From positions 1 to 59,400 of the forward strand of contig JAFQPR010000079.1 of the NCBI GenBank assembly GCA_017411605.1: DNA of 59,400 nucleotides, written 5' to 3'. Source of the DNA: Clostridia bacterium (lineage in GTDB: Bacteria; Bacillota; Clostridia; Oscillospirales; CAG-272). Positions 25,115 through 32,365 of the stretch are shown one piece after another; positions within the stretch are counted from its first letter, which is position 1; each line of letters starts with the position of its first letter. The notes under the pieces are model-generated. The model searched no databases. It had not been told where the DNA came from and saw only the letters and a list, made by a program, of their open reading frames with translations. Position numbers and translations under genes: made by a program.

Positions 25115-25825
25115 TTATTCCTCGCATCCGCACGCTTTTATGAAGCTGTCGAAAATGCGCTTGTTTTTCTCGTCCTTGTCAACGAGCCTCTCGGGGTGCC
25201 ATTGATACCCTCGGATATAACGCTCGCCATCGGCATACACCGCCTCAATAATTCCGTCATCGGCGTTCGCCATAACCGAAAGTCCGCGCCCGAGTGTCTT
25301 TATTGCCTGGTGGTGAAAGCTGTTTGCCGTGATTATCTCTGCGCCGCCCGCGATATGCGAGAGGGGAGTACCCGATACTACAGTCACCGAGTGAGAGGGA
25401 GAGTCCACGGGCTCAAGCTGCCTATGTGAGATATCGCTCGGTATCTCACTCGGGATATCCTGATAGAGCGTGCCGCCGAGAGCTACGTTCAAGAGCTGAA
25501 TACCTCTGCATATAGCGAGGATTGGCTTGTTCGTTCTTATTATCCTTTCAAAAGCCGCAAGCTCAAGCTTGTCACGCAGATGCTGAATGGCTCCGCAAGC
25601 CGCGGAGGGCTCCTCACCGTAGTAAAGCGGGGAAATATCCGCCCCTCCGGTGAAAATAAATCCGTCGCAGATCTCCGTAAATTGAGAGATAACTTCGCCA
25701 TCCTTCACGTAGGGCAAAAGAATCGGTAATCCGCCCGATTTCTCTATAGCCTCGGCATAGGTACCCTTGACCTTCGCCGTACCGTCGGAGTCGATCTCCG
25801 CCAAAAGTCCAATTATAGGTTTCAT
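25115..25825 (-). CDS. Class I glutamine amidotransferase-like hydrolase (gamma-glutamyl-GABA hydrolase family)
   Basis: 236 residues, SD AAAGGAT. Catalytic Cys106 lies in AICRGIQLLNV, and His210 and Glu212 lie in YQWHPE. GFIFTGGADISPLYYGE is typical of the PuuD/peptidase C26 group. It should hydrolyse gamma-glutamyl compounds; the precise substrate is open. It lies 65 bases upstream of the M13 peptidase gene in the same direction. Confidence 0.85.
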   Translation of the reverse strand: MKPIIGLLAEIDSDGTAKVKGTYAEAIEKSGGLPILLPYVKDGEVISQFTEICDGFIFTGGADISPLYYGEEPSAACGAIQHLRDKLELAAFERIIRTNKPILAICRGIQLLNVALGGTLYQDIPSEIPSDISHRQLEPVDSPSHSVTVVSGTPLSHIAGGAEIITANSFHHQAIKTLGRGLSVMANADDGIIEAVYADGERYIRGYQWHPERLVDKDEKNKRIFDSFIKACGCEE

Positions 25826-25903
25826 AAAAAATCCTTTCGTCGGAAAAGCTTTTCTAAAAAGGCTCGCGCCTTTCTATTTCGACAATCTATAATCATTATA
25901 TTA

Positions 25904-26344
25904 CTATTTTATGAGTGATTCTATCTCTTCTTCCCAGGAGAGAGGGCCGCTGTACTCCTCGGGATAATATCCGTTATGCGTCAGGGTACCCTTTTGCGAA
26001 AAGATTTCATGCTCACCATCAGAAAATTCTATACACACAATATAACCGGGCGCAAAGACGCGGATATAGTCTATGGGAATGATACAATAGTACTTTTTGT
26101 AAACGATTGTTTCCATTTCTTTTGCAAAATCGGAAATATCTCCGGCGGGAACGCTGTATACGGATTCGTATTCGTCGAGCGTATCGGAAACGATTTTTTC
26201 GTCTGTTATGTCAATATAGTAAACGTCTATCGCGGTGATGTCCTCAATATCTCCGATAATGTTCAGCTTTTTATTTATCGGAATGCAGGACGCGAGAGAA
26301 AAAACAAGTACTGTCGCGATAGCGCAAATAAGTATTTTTTTCAT
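25904..26344 (-). CDS. Predicted lipoprotein, unknown function
   Basis: 146 residues, SD AGAGGTTT. The signal peptide ends in lipobox SLASC (Cys20). The mature part is acidic, with alternating hydrophobic and aromatic stretches (AIDVYYIDI, YCIIPIDYIRVFAPGYIVCI). It resembles small extracellular beta-rich lipoproteins of Clostridia. No catalytic motif recognised. Confidence 0.65.
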   Translation of the reverse strand: MKKILICAIATVLVFSLASCIPINKKLNIIGDIEDITAIDVYYIDITDEKIVSDTLDEYESVYSVPAGDISDFAKEMETIVYKKYYCIIPIDYIRVFAPGYIVCIEFSDGEHEIFSQKGTLTHNGYYPEEYSGPLSWEEEIESLIK

Positions 26345-26359
26345 AAGTAAACCTCTTTT

Positions 26360-27271
26360 TTAAAAATCCAATAAAACGATTTTTCCGTTTTCGAATTTAA
26401 AAGAGCTTATTACGGCGTGGACGTTTTGCCAACCGCACGTTTTCCCCTCATCATAGGTGTGAAAGGCGATATATTCGCTCTTGCCATCGCTGAATAACGA
26501 GCAATGCCCGGGACCGTTCCAGCCGTCGTGGATTGATAGCGCGGGGAAGGGCTGCTTCACCCAGCTATCCGACTGCATAGGATCTGTGCCACGGAAGGCA
26601 AGAAAGCCTATACAATAGTGATTTGCCCAGGAACCCGAAGCAGAATAAAAGATACCCTTAAGCTCACCGTCGCTTATGTATGCGAATGGGCCCTCGTTGA
26701 TAAACGGTCTATGAACACCGTCACCGATGCAATCGAGCTTTTCCCAGTCGTGCTCGGGTGTTGATATAAGCACTCTTTTTGAGGATATAGTGCAGGGATC
26801 ACTCATCTCCGCAATATAAAGATTTTGTCTGTCGTTAACGGTATTATCCCATCCCGACCATACAGTATAAAGACGTCCGCCGTACGAAAAAACTGTAGCG
26901 TCGATTGCCCATCTGTCACTCTCGTCACTCATTTTACCAACCATTCGGAATGGATTCATGGGATCGCAGGAATCGTTGGTCAGAACATACATACGGTGAT
27001 TTACGTTGTTTCCGTCGTCGCAAGCTACGTAAATATAGCAAATTTCGTTTATTATGTGAAGCTCCGGCGCCCAAAGCTCCTTTGAATACGGCTTGTTTGC
27101 CTCAGGTGTAAATACGGTAACCGTGTCTCCGCTTATAAGTTTTTCAAGCGTATTTGACTTTGCAACACAGATTTCTGCCGCGCCCCTGACGAAGCAATGA
27201 TAGTATGCTCCATTGTGAAAAATTACCGAAGGATCACGTGGCTCATAGCCGCCGCTTTGTTTTAATAACAT
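26360..27271 (-). CDS. Glycoside hydrolase family 43-like five-bladed beta-propeller
   Basis: 303 residues, SD AAGGAGA. Family features in order: EPRDPSVIF (catalytic-base Asp region), ELWAPELH, WAIDATVF (pKa-modulating Asp), INEGPFAY (general-acid Glu) and GPGHCSLF. This fits GH43 enzymes that release arabinose or xylose from plant hemicellulose or arabinan. No signal peptide, so it would act on imported oligosaccharides. An array of small hairpins lies immediately upstream of the start. Confidence 0.85.
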   Translation of the reverse strand: MLLKQSGGYEPRDPSVIFHNGAYYHCFVRGAAEICVAKSNTLEKLISGDTVTVFTPEANKPYSKELWAPELHIINEICYIYVACDDGNNVNHRMYVLTNDSCDPMNPFRMVGKMSDESDRWAIDATVFSYGGRLYTVWSGWDNTVNDRQNLYIAEMSDPCTISSKRVLISTPEHDWEKLDCIGDGVHRPFINEGPFAYISDGELKGIFYSASGSWANHYCIGFLAFRGTDPMQSDSWVKQPFPALSIHDGWNGPGHCSLFSDGKSEYIAFHTYDEGKTCGWQNVHAVISSFKFENGKIVLLDF

Positions 27272-27330
27272 ATTTTAGTTCTCCTTATTTTAACCGCATT
27301 GTTTATTTTTGTTTTGCTGTTCGATTGTGC

Positions 27331-27504
27331 TCACAGTGAAGTTTTGCTCACTGTCGCTCGTAGTGAAGTTAAGTTCGCCCTAAAGTTACTTTTCACTTGC
27401 GCCGCTTACGGCGCAAACTTCACTGCCGCAAGGCAACTTCACTTTCCGGGGAAAACTTCACTCGCCAGAGGCGAACTTAGTCGTCTGGTCGACTTTTGTC
27501 GACC
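27331..27504. repeat. Hairpin array A: spacer AGTGAAGTT / AACTTCACT with variable hairpins
   Basis: The left part has AGTGAAGTT at 27335 and 27362. The right part has the reverse complement AACTTCACT at 27416, 27435 and 27454 and a truncated copy at 27474, a 19-base period. Between spacers are hairpins of unrelated stem: TTGCGCCG-CTTA-CGGCGCAA (27397-27416), TGCC-GCAA-GGCA (27424-27435), TTTC-CGGG-GAAA (27443-27454), TCGCC-AGA-GGCGA (27462-27474), GGTCGAC-TTTT-GTCGACC (27487-27504). The array fills the gap between a membrane-protein gene, whose stop codon lies at its edge, and the GH43 gene. Confidence 0.85.
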
Positions 27505-27508
27505 GGAC

Positions 27509-27955
27509 TTAATTCCCGATGAGCGATAAAACGTAATACCACAGGTTACCCCGTTTTTTATAAGGCATATCTTTGATAAAATCTTTTATAGCATCTTTGT
27601 TTTCGTCGGTTAAAGAAACGTAAAAGCGGCGCTTACCATAGCGGAACGAAACAGCACACGCATCCTGCGATAACGCATCGAAGATAATAACCAAGTCTGC
27701 GATATCCGAAGAGGGGATAGACGCAATCAGCTTCCCACGTCTGCTGACGCTCATATTCGTGCCGTCCATCCGATATTCGTTATAGCCGATGAAAAGCTCC
27801 TTTATCAAAAGATAAACAAACACGCAGGCGCAAAGGAGCATAAGCACGCTCGGCACGAGAAAAACCGTATCATCGGTGAGCGCAGTCCACAAAAAGAAAC
27901 CGCCCACCGCAAAGAAAAGCGCGGCGCAAAAAATCAATATCAAGACTTTTTTCAT
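27509..27955 (-). CDS. Small membrane protein, unknown (PH-like cytoplasmic part)
   Basis: 148 residues, SD AAAGGAT. Two membrane helices (about 5-27 and 32-54) are followed by a cytoplasmic beta-rich domain (YRMDGTNMSVSRRGKLIASI, PSSDIADLVII, FYVSLTDE). The layout resembles bacterial PH-domain-like membrane proteins. The stop codon falls within the outer edge of hairpin array A, so the last codon or two may have been changed by its insertion. Confidence 0.5.
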   Translation of the reverse strand: MKKVLILIFCAALFFAVGGFFLWTALTDDTVFLVPSVLMLLCACVFVYLLIKELFIGYNEYRMDGTNMSVSRRGKLIASIPSSDIADLVIIFDALSQDACAVSFRYGKRRFYVSLTDENKDAIKDFIKDMPYKKRGNLWYYVLSLIGN

Positions 27956-28011
27956 TTTTTATCCTTTCTGGTCTTTCGAAAAAATACCTTGCTCCCATTT
28001 TTGCGTAAGAA

Positions 28012-28366
28012 TTAAAGCTCAATAGTTTTTGCGTAATCCTTGAGTATCTTTTCTATATCGCTCTCGTTTTCATAATGATTATAGAATGTCGAAAAGGCTG
28101 AAAAGCCTTTTCGCGGCTGATAAATCAGCCGAACAAAAAGCCCCAAGTGGCTTTTTGTATCTATATCATTGCAACAGAAATCGACAAATTTCCCTCACGA
28201 AATTTGTTCGCAAATCTTGCATTTGCGGTCGAAATTTGGAAAATTTCGACTTTCGATTGTCGTTATAGAATACGTCGTCGCATTCGTCAAGAATATCTGT
28301 GAGCATATCCTCTTTCTCGTCGTTTCCTTCTTATTCGAGATAGGCGTTGTATGCTTTTTCGATATT
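28012..28366 (-). pseudogene. Degraded gene interrupted by hairpin array D
   Basis: On the minus strand an acidic coding stretch (EGNDEKEDMLTDILDECDDV, then FYN) is broken at 28271 and continues after 28079 as HYENESDIEKILKDYAKTIE, then L and stop. Removing the 175-base array and one 9-base flank (184 bases) restores a continuous frame of 44 codons plus stop. Upstream, the same frame has a TAA (28331-28333), so the gene was already decayed or has decayed since. No family recognised. Confidence 0.6.
28079..28271. mobile_element. Hairpin array D flanked by a 9-bp direct repeat
   Basis: TTATAGAAT occurs at 28079-28087 and 28263-28271, exactly bracketing a 175-base block. The block is almost entirely hairpins: CGAAAAGGCT-GAAA-AGCCTTTTCG (28090-28113), CGGCTGA-TAAA-TCAGCCG (28114-28131), then stems at 28133-28158, 28184-28207, 28209-28227 and 28228-28250. 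The direct repeat and the restored host frame on removal point to target-site duplication during insertion. It encodes no protein, so movement would have needed a factor from elsewhere. Confidence 0.75.
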
Positions 28367-28402
28367 CTACCTTAACACGCCGCACAGAACGTCAAATCTC
28401 CT

Positions 28403-28744
28403 TTATCCCTTTGAAAGCTCGATCAATTCCTCTTTTGTATAGTCCTTGTATCTGTCAGTGTCGAACAGAGTGTCGGTAGTGTCGGGGAGGGTACCTAGCA
28501 GCTTATGTAAATCTATATCATTAGAGAAGTTTATGACCTCTCCGTTTTCGTTTTCCGTTTTATGAACGCAGCAGATGAACTGCCCGCTCTCCGTGTCCAT
28601 GTCAAAGTGTGAAGTAACGGTCGAAGAGTCAACGTCGAAGAACGCATCCTGATCATCAATAAATTTTTCACGTATAAATTCGAAAAGCGCGTCACGGCTT
28701 ATCTTTATAACTCGAACGTCACCGTCGCTTAATTTCTTTTTCAT
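28403..28744 (-). CDS. Small acidic protein, unknown
   Basis: 113 residues. It is acidic throughout (many Asp/Glu) with no membrane segment. Features are ALFEFIREKFIDDQDAFFDV and FICCVHKTENENGEVINF. The start lacks a strong SD (GAAAGTAGAAT). No family recognised. A decayed gene follows immediately downstream, so the two may once have formed a pair. Confidence 0.45.
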   Translation of the reverse strand: MKKKLSDGDVRVIKISRDALFEFIREKFIDDQDAFFDVDSSTVTSHFDMDTESGQFICCVHKTENENGEVINFSNDIDLHKLLGTLPDTTDTLFDTDRYKDYTKEELIELSKG

Positions 28745-28818
28745 TTTATTCTACTTTCATTAATTGAATTTTATTTGTTAATTTGTCTTTTATTTACGGT
28801 TCAAAAGAGTTGGTGCTT

Positions 28819-29682
28819 TTATTTTTTACCATTAGCGTGAGGAAGGAAGAAGGTGCCCCACATCAAATAAACGCCGTAAGATAGAGTGTCGGGATCCTCT
28901 TCCGAGGTAGGTACCTCGTACCCCTGCTCGTTTCTTCGCCAAGAATCCATGCGCTCGTCAGTAATACCATAAAGCTCCTGAAGCCGCTTTCCGTTCGCCC
29001 CACCTCTCATCATTTCAAAGGTCACGATATGTCCAAGCTCGTGGAAAATGATCTCCACCATTCTCTCGATGTCGGGTAAAAGCTCCGCTCTAAAGGTCAG
29101 TTTATTATCCCATCCCGCAAGACCGTCCACGATAATACCATCAAAGGTAAGGGAGGGTACGAATTCCACCTGAACGTCGGGAATTTGCAAAACGGGGCAT
29201 ACCGCGCGTATAAGTTCGTTCACGCGAGCTACGCGCTCATTATCTGTAAGCTTATCCCACGGGGAGCGGCCGAGCTTTTCAAGATACCATTCCGTGAGCA
29301 TAGCACACTTCATTTCCGTTGTGAGATAAAAATCTCCGTCGGATGAGCGATAGTTAATGATGCGATCGTAAATAGGTCGGTTTTCCACGTCCCATTTAGC
29401 GCCTTCATCATCAGCCAATACCGCAGTTTTCCAAAGTCTTAGGGCCTCCGGCAAAAACAAATCGGGGCAGTAACTAAAGTAGTTTCTCGCAAGCTCGCAC
29501 GAAGACCATATATCTCCGTCTGCGGCTCCTCGCATAAGAAGCGATATCTCGGCAGGCAGCTGGTGCTGAAGACCGTTTTTCTCCTGCATCGTGCGCGCCA
29601 GATTCCAGTTATCCAGTCCATTACCGCTATGTAAAACTCCCTTCATGAAAGGAATGTTCGATTTCTTAAAAATATTTTTCAT
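28819..29682 (-). CDS. Putative zinc metallopeptidase (HELGH), unknown family
   Basis: 287 residues, SD GAGGAT. The N-terminal half is helical and resembles Sel1-like repeat spacing (LMRGAADGDIWSSCELARNY). The C-terminal half has a gluzincin-type motif, FHELGHIV (His214, Glu215, His218). A third ligand is not obvious; Glu residues near 248 are candidates. No signal peptide. Substrate unknown. Confidence 0.6.
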   Translation of the reverse strand: MKNIFKKSNIPFMKGVLHSGNGLDNWNLARTMQEKNGLQHQLPAEISLLMRGAADGDIWSSCELARNYFSYCPDLFLPEALRLWKTAVLADDEGAKWDVENRPIYDRIINYRSSDGDFYLTTEMKCAMLTEWYLEKLGRSPWDKLTDNERVARVNELIRAVCPVLQIPDVQVEFVPSLTFDGIIVDGLAGWDNKLTFRAELLPDIERMVEIIFHELGHIVTFEMMRGGANGKRLQELYGITDERMDSWRRNEQGYEVPTSEEDPDTLSYGVYLMWGTFFLPHANGKK

Positions 29683-29701
29683 ATATCTATCCTCGCGTTA
29701 T

Positions 29702-29785
29702 TCAGTCGTAAATTTCGTCAAAAAGCATTGAAATGCTATCGTAATCAACACCGCATTTACGTGTCCAACGGTTCACAGGGAGCAT
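29702..29785 (-). pseudogene. C-terminal gene remnant next to the 3' end of element B
   Basis: A 27-codon minus-strand frame (PVNRWTRKCGVDYDSISMLF, then DEIYD and stop) reads like the end of a protein but has no room for a start region. In-frame TAA lies just upstream, inside the conserved tail that follows the four-helix-bundle gene. It may be the tail of a gene cut by insertion of that element; the other part is not identified. Confidence 0.35.
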
Positions 29786-29787
29786 AG

Positions 29788-29850
29788 GTTATACTAAACA
29801 GCTGTAAATGAGAGTTTCGAATCTTGCGGGGGAATTACTTTTGTCCGTTA
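29788..29850 (-). repeat. Conserved tail of element B (copy of 31932-31994)
   Basis: This 63-base segment spans the stop codon and about 47 bases beyond the four-helix-bundle gene. It aligns without gaps to 31932-31994, with roughly 14 differences. Shared blocks include GTTATACTAAAC, GCTGTAAAT, GTTTCGA and ACTTTTGTCCGT. Conservation outside the coding part suggests an element end or a functional RNA 3' end. Confidence 0.8.
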
Positions 29851-30188
29851 GATTTTGATTTAACAGTGGTAATTGAAGCAATCAACATTCTTCTGATTTT
29901 GCCGCATTTGTTTCGTAAGGATTTGAAAGTGAGATCATCAATAATATCACTCTTGCACAAAACACTAAGCCAATTCTCTGTTTCGTTTGCTTCCTTTTGG
30001 GCTATTTCTAACTTATGTACGAAATCCGCGTTGCTTTCGGCATACTTTGCCTCTGCAATGTTTGCGCTGATCGAAGAAGCACTGCGGATAAGCTGTTTTG
30101 TATATTCGGGGCGTCCTTTTATTCTTGAGCACAGCTCGGTAATCTCAACCGTAAATTCGATTGAGAGTTCGTGTGAGGTTTTGGGCAT
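29835..30188 (-). CDS. Four-helix-bundle protein (23S-rRNA-intervening-sequence / Avd-like), copy B
   Basis: 117 residues from ATG 30188, SD AAAAGGAG; a longer frame would read through the hairpin array and has no SD. The family pattern is clear: EFTVEITELCSRIKGRPEY, LIRSASSISANIAEAKYAES, DFVHKLEIAQKEANETENWL. Members are small basic four-helix bundles that form ring-like pentamers (Avd of diversity-generating retroelements is related) and bind nucleic acid. The function of free-standing copies is not established. Hairpin array B starts 15 bases upstream of the ATG, so it lies in the presumed 5' leader. The paralogue is at 31979-32344. Confidence 0.85.
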   Translation of the reverse strand: MPKTSHELSIEFTVEITELCSRIKGRPEYTKQLIRSASSISANIAEAKYAESNADFVHKLEIAQKEANETENWLSVLCKSDIIDDLTFKSLRNKCGKIRRMLIASITTVKSKSNGQK

Positions 30189-30203
30189 AAATACTCCTTT
30201 TGG

Positions 30204-30523
30204 TCCACCTGTGGTGGAGTGATATGAAACTTGGCTTTTGCAAAGCCGTGATATAGACGGCGATGCCGTCGTGATATAGCGCAACTACGTCGCGCGTGAT
30301 ATGCTTGCTCACGCAAGCGTGATATAGCCTCACGTTGCTCGGCGTGATATGCTCGGCAAAGCCGAGCGTGGAGAGCCGCTTTACGTCGCGTGAAAATTCC
30401 TTACGGCTCCGCAGAGCCATATCACGACACCATCAGGTGTCTATATCACGCACCGCCAGGTGCATATCACGAATTCCGTAAGGAATTTTATATCACGTCG
30501 CTTTGTCTCTTGAGACAAACGAC
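30204..30523. repeat. Hairpin array B: spacer GTGATAT / ATATCAC with variable hairpins
   Basis: Left half: GTGATAT at 30219, 30248, 30271, 30296, 30319 and 30344. Right half: ATATCAC at 30419, 30443, 30464 and 30490. Hairpins between them have unrelated stems: TCCACC-TGT-GGTGGA, GGCTT-TTGCA-AAGCC, GACGGC-GAT-GCCGTC, GCTTGC-TCAC-GCAAGC, GCTCGGC-AAA-GCCGAGC, then GGCTC-CGCA-GAGCC, GACACC-ATCA-GGTGTC, GCACC-GCCA-GGTGC and AATTCC-GTAA-GGAATT. Two others (30279, 30327) are imperfect. A 36-base centre (30368-30404) joins the two orientations. The array lies upstream of the four-helix-bundle gene. Confidence 0.9.
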
Positions 30524-30601
30524 ACTTTCCACGTGGGTCAAGACTCCAAAAGGTCTCAAAATGGTCGAAAAACGGGGGTGGAAACTCCAAAAGGTATATT
30601 T
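30524..30601. repeat. Intergenic repeat ACTTTCCACGTGGG...CCAAAAGGTATATTT, copy 1
   Basis: ACTTTCCACGTGGG (30524-30537) begins at the edge of array B. CCAAAAGGT follows at 30546 and CCAAAAGGTATATTT at 30587-30601, ending on the stop codon of the small zinc-protein gene. TTTCCAC (30526) and GTGGAAA (30578) can pair across the block. The same two motifs recur at 30905-30941. Confidence 0.7.
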
Positions 30602-30878
30602 ATTTGCCTTTTTTGAAATAGCCTTTACCCTTTAAAACATCGTACCATAAGGTATAAATCGCGCCACAGTTTTTGCACCTGATTCTATACCACAATCCAT
30701 CTTGAGACCAATACCGAATGGTGTCGGCAGGGTTATTCCCTCCGACATATTCGTAATCGTCACTTTCGGATAATTTCTTGAGTTCTTCTAATATGTCAAA
30801 AAATTCTTCGGTAGTTTTTAGCGACTTTACTGTTTTAATGGTTTTACACATGTCGCATGTTTTTTTGAACAGTATCAT
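30600..30878 (-). CDS. Small zinc-ribbon protein, unknown
   Basis: 92 residues, SD AAGGAG. CDMC near the N-terminus and CKNC near residue 70 could bind one zinc. The central part (FFDILEELKKLSESDDYEYV) is helical and acidic. No family recognised. It lies between two copies of the CCAAAAGGTATATTT repeat, each at a stop codon, so it may be cargo of the repeat-bearing region. Confidence 0.5.
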   Translation of the reverse strand: MILFKKTCDMCKTIKTVKSLKTTEEFFDILEELKKLSESDDYEYVGGNNPADTIRYWSQDGLWYRIRCKNCGAIYTLWYDVLKGKGYFKKGK

Positions 30879-30904
30879 AATTTACTCCTTGTCAGACAAA
30901 CTAA

Positions 30905-30941
30905 ACTTTCCACGTGGGGCATAAGCCCAAAAGGTATATTT
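30905..30941. repeat. Intergenic repeat ACTTTCCACGTGGG...CCAAAAGGTATATTT, copy 2
   Basis: ACTTTCCACGTGGG (30905-30918) and CCAAAAGGTATATTT (30927-30941) match copy 1, but the middle differs: here it is a small hairpin, GGGC-ATAA-GCCC. The last base is the stop codon of the membrane-protein gene. Constant ends with a variable hairpin echo the logic of the arrays. Confidence 0.7.
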
Positions 30942-31897
30942 TATGCCAGCATTGCTGCAACGATAACAGACAAGAATGCGATTATAAAAGTACCTATTTC
31001 ACAAACCGTCCAATAATCAAGCATCGTTTGTTCGTCCTCTGTGAGACGAATATGATCAAGCATATTCCATATAACGATGTTGGATATAATAAAATGAATT
31101 GCAAGCGGCAAAATGCCTATGCAAAGAATGCCATTCAGCAAAAGTCCAAAAACAATATCTAAAACGGCATAAATCACATGAATGATTGAGGTAATCCGAA
31201 AGTATTTCAAAATAAACCTTGCTTTGCGATTTTCTATTACGATTGAATGCTTTGAAGGCTGTATAGCTTTCTGCGTTTTTCGATACTCTTTCCGTTTTTT
31301 AAGAAAAATGATAGTTCCCATTCCAATAGCACCGACAAACGATACGCACCAGCAAACACCAAAATTAAATACCCAGTACCACCACGGACGGGCAACGACT
31401 GTAGTCAGTGTCCCATCTGCTTGCGCCTTGTAGACTTGATATGTATCAAAATAAAATTCGCCGTTTTGGAATTTGTCCGTATATTCGTTTTCCCAATCGT
31501 AAATCAAATCAATATCATCTGATTTTTTCTTTTCAACAAAAGTTCCGTTTGAAGAATCATAAATGTAAGCATCAGCAGAATTATATACAATGAGTTGATT
31601 ATTGGAAAGCTCAAAGTACACATTTCTTAAATACGGCGTCGATACCGCCCAAAGAAATCGGCCTTCTTCAGAATAGACATTTACATAGGAGGCATCATTA
31701 TAGCATACATAAATTTGATGTAAATCTTCATCATGTAAAACCGTAGCAATTTCGTCTGGGGCAAACAGTTCTACCTGCACTTTTTGATAGTTTTCGTTAT
31801 CTCGTGTGCATATTGATCTGCCTATCAAACCGATAGCAATCCCAGTGAAAAATATCAGTATGAAAACAACAAATAAAATTCTTTTGGTACTTGTCAT
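30941..31897 (-). CDS. Membrane protein with extracytoplasmic propeller-like domain, unknown
   Basis: 318 residues, strong SD AAAGGAGG. One N-terminal helix (about 7-27) is followed by a domain of about 130 residues exposed outside (IYVCYNDASYVNVYSEEGRF, LIVYNSADAYIYDSSNG; short beta-repeat pattern). Then come a helix near 170-195, a basic loop (KKRKEYRKTQK) and three more helices to the C-terminus. No family recognised. Its start lies 35 bases beyond the conserved tail of element C, so it may be the host gene next to the insertion. Confidence 0.55.
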   Translation of the reverse strand: MTSTKRILFVVFILIFFTGIAIGLIGRSICTRDNENYQKVQVELFAPDEIATVLHDEDLHQIYVCYNDASYVNVYSEEGRFLWAVSTPYLRNVYFELSNNQLIVYNSADAYIYDSSNGTFVEKKKSDDIDLIYDWENEYTDKFQNGEFYFDTYQVYKAQADGTLTTVVARPWWYWVFNFGVCWCVSFVGAIGMGTIIFLKKRKEYRKTQKAIQPSKHSIVIENRKARFILKYFRITSIIHVIYAVLDIVFGLLLNGILCIGILPLAIHFIISNIVIWNMLDHIRLTEDEQTMLDYWTVCEIGTFIIAFLSVIVAAMLA

Positions 31898-31931
31898 CGG
31901 TCTTACACCTCCTTTATAGAAACTTCGATAT

Positions 31932-31994
31932 GTTATACTAAACTGCTGTAAATAAGTGTTTCGAGTTTTGCTAGAAAATCACTTTTGTCCGTCG
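31932..31994 (-). repeat. Conserved tail of element C (copy of 29788-29850)
   Basis: Ungapped match to the tail of element B, about 14 differences in 63 bases. Both copies place the stop codon at the same distance from GTTATACTAAAC. The proteins share the ending GQK in the overlapping coding part. The non-coding portion is as well conserved as the coding portion, which is why I treat it as part of the element. Confidence 0.8.
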
Positions 31995-32344
31995 TCATTT
32001 TCCTTTGCGGTGGTGATTGAGGAGATGAGCAATTTGCGGATTTTACTGCATTTTGCGAACATATCCTTATACTCATCCTCGGTAATCATATGTGTATCCC
32101 TGAACAAACCAAGCCAATAATCCGTTTCGTAGCATTCTTTTAAGGCGATTTGAAACTTATTGATAAAATCTGCTTTACTTGCCGCATAGTTTGCTTCGTG
32201 AATATTGGCTCCTATGCTTGTGCCGCTTCGCAATAATTGATTTAACAATACGTTGCTTTTGCGGTTTTCTTTAATTTCGGTGCAAAGATTAACAATGTCA
32301 ACGGCAAATTGCTTTGATAAATCGACTAAAAAGTTTTCTTTCAT
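31979..32344 (-). CDS. Four-helix-bundle protein (23S-rRNA-intervening-sequence / Avd-like), copy C
   Basis: 121 residues from ATG 32344, SD GAGGAC. Family pattern: QFAVDIVNLCTEIKENRKSN, LLRSGTSIGANIHEANYAAS, DFINKFQIALKECYETDYWL. It is clearly paralogous to copy B but diverged across the protein, more than the shared tail is. Hairpin array C begins 26 bases upstream of the start, the same arrangement as in copy B. A role in binding the array DNA or its transcript is an inference from position only. Confidence 0.85.
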   Translation of the reverse strand: MKENFLVDLSKQFAVDIVNLCTEIKENRKSNVLLNQLLRSGTSIGANIHEANYAASKADFINKFQIALKECYETDYWLGLFRDTHMITEDEYKDMFAKCSKIRKLLISSITTAKENDDGQK

Positions 32345-32365
32345 TTTAAGTCCTCACTATTAAAA

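Noticed and set aside
29835-32344. Diversity-generating retroelement
   Set aside because: Avd-like proteins occur, but no reverse transcriptase, template repeat or variable repeat is visible in the window.
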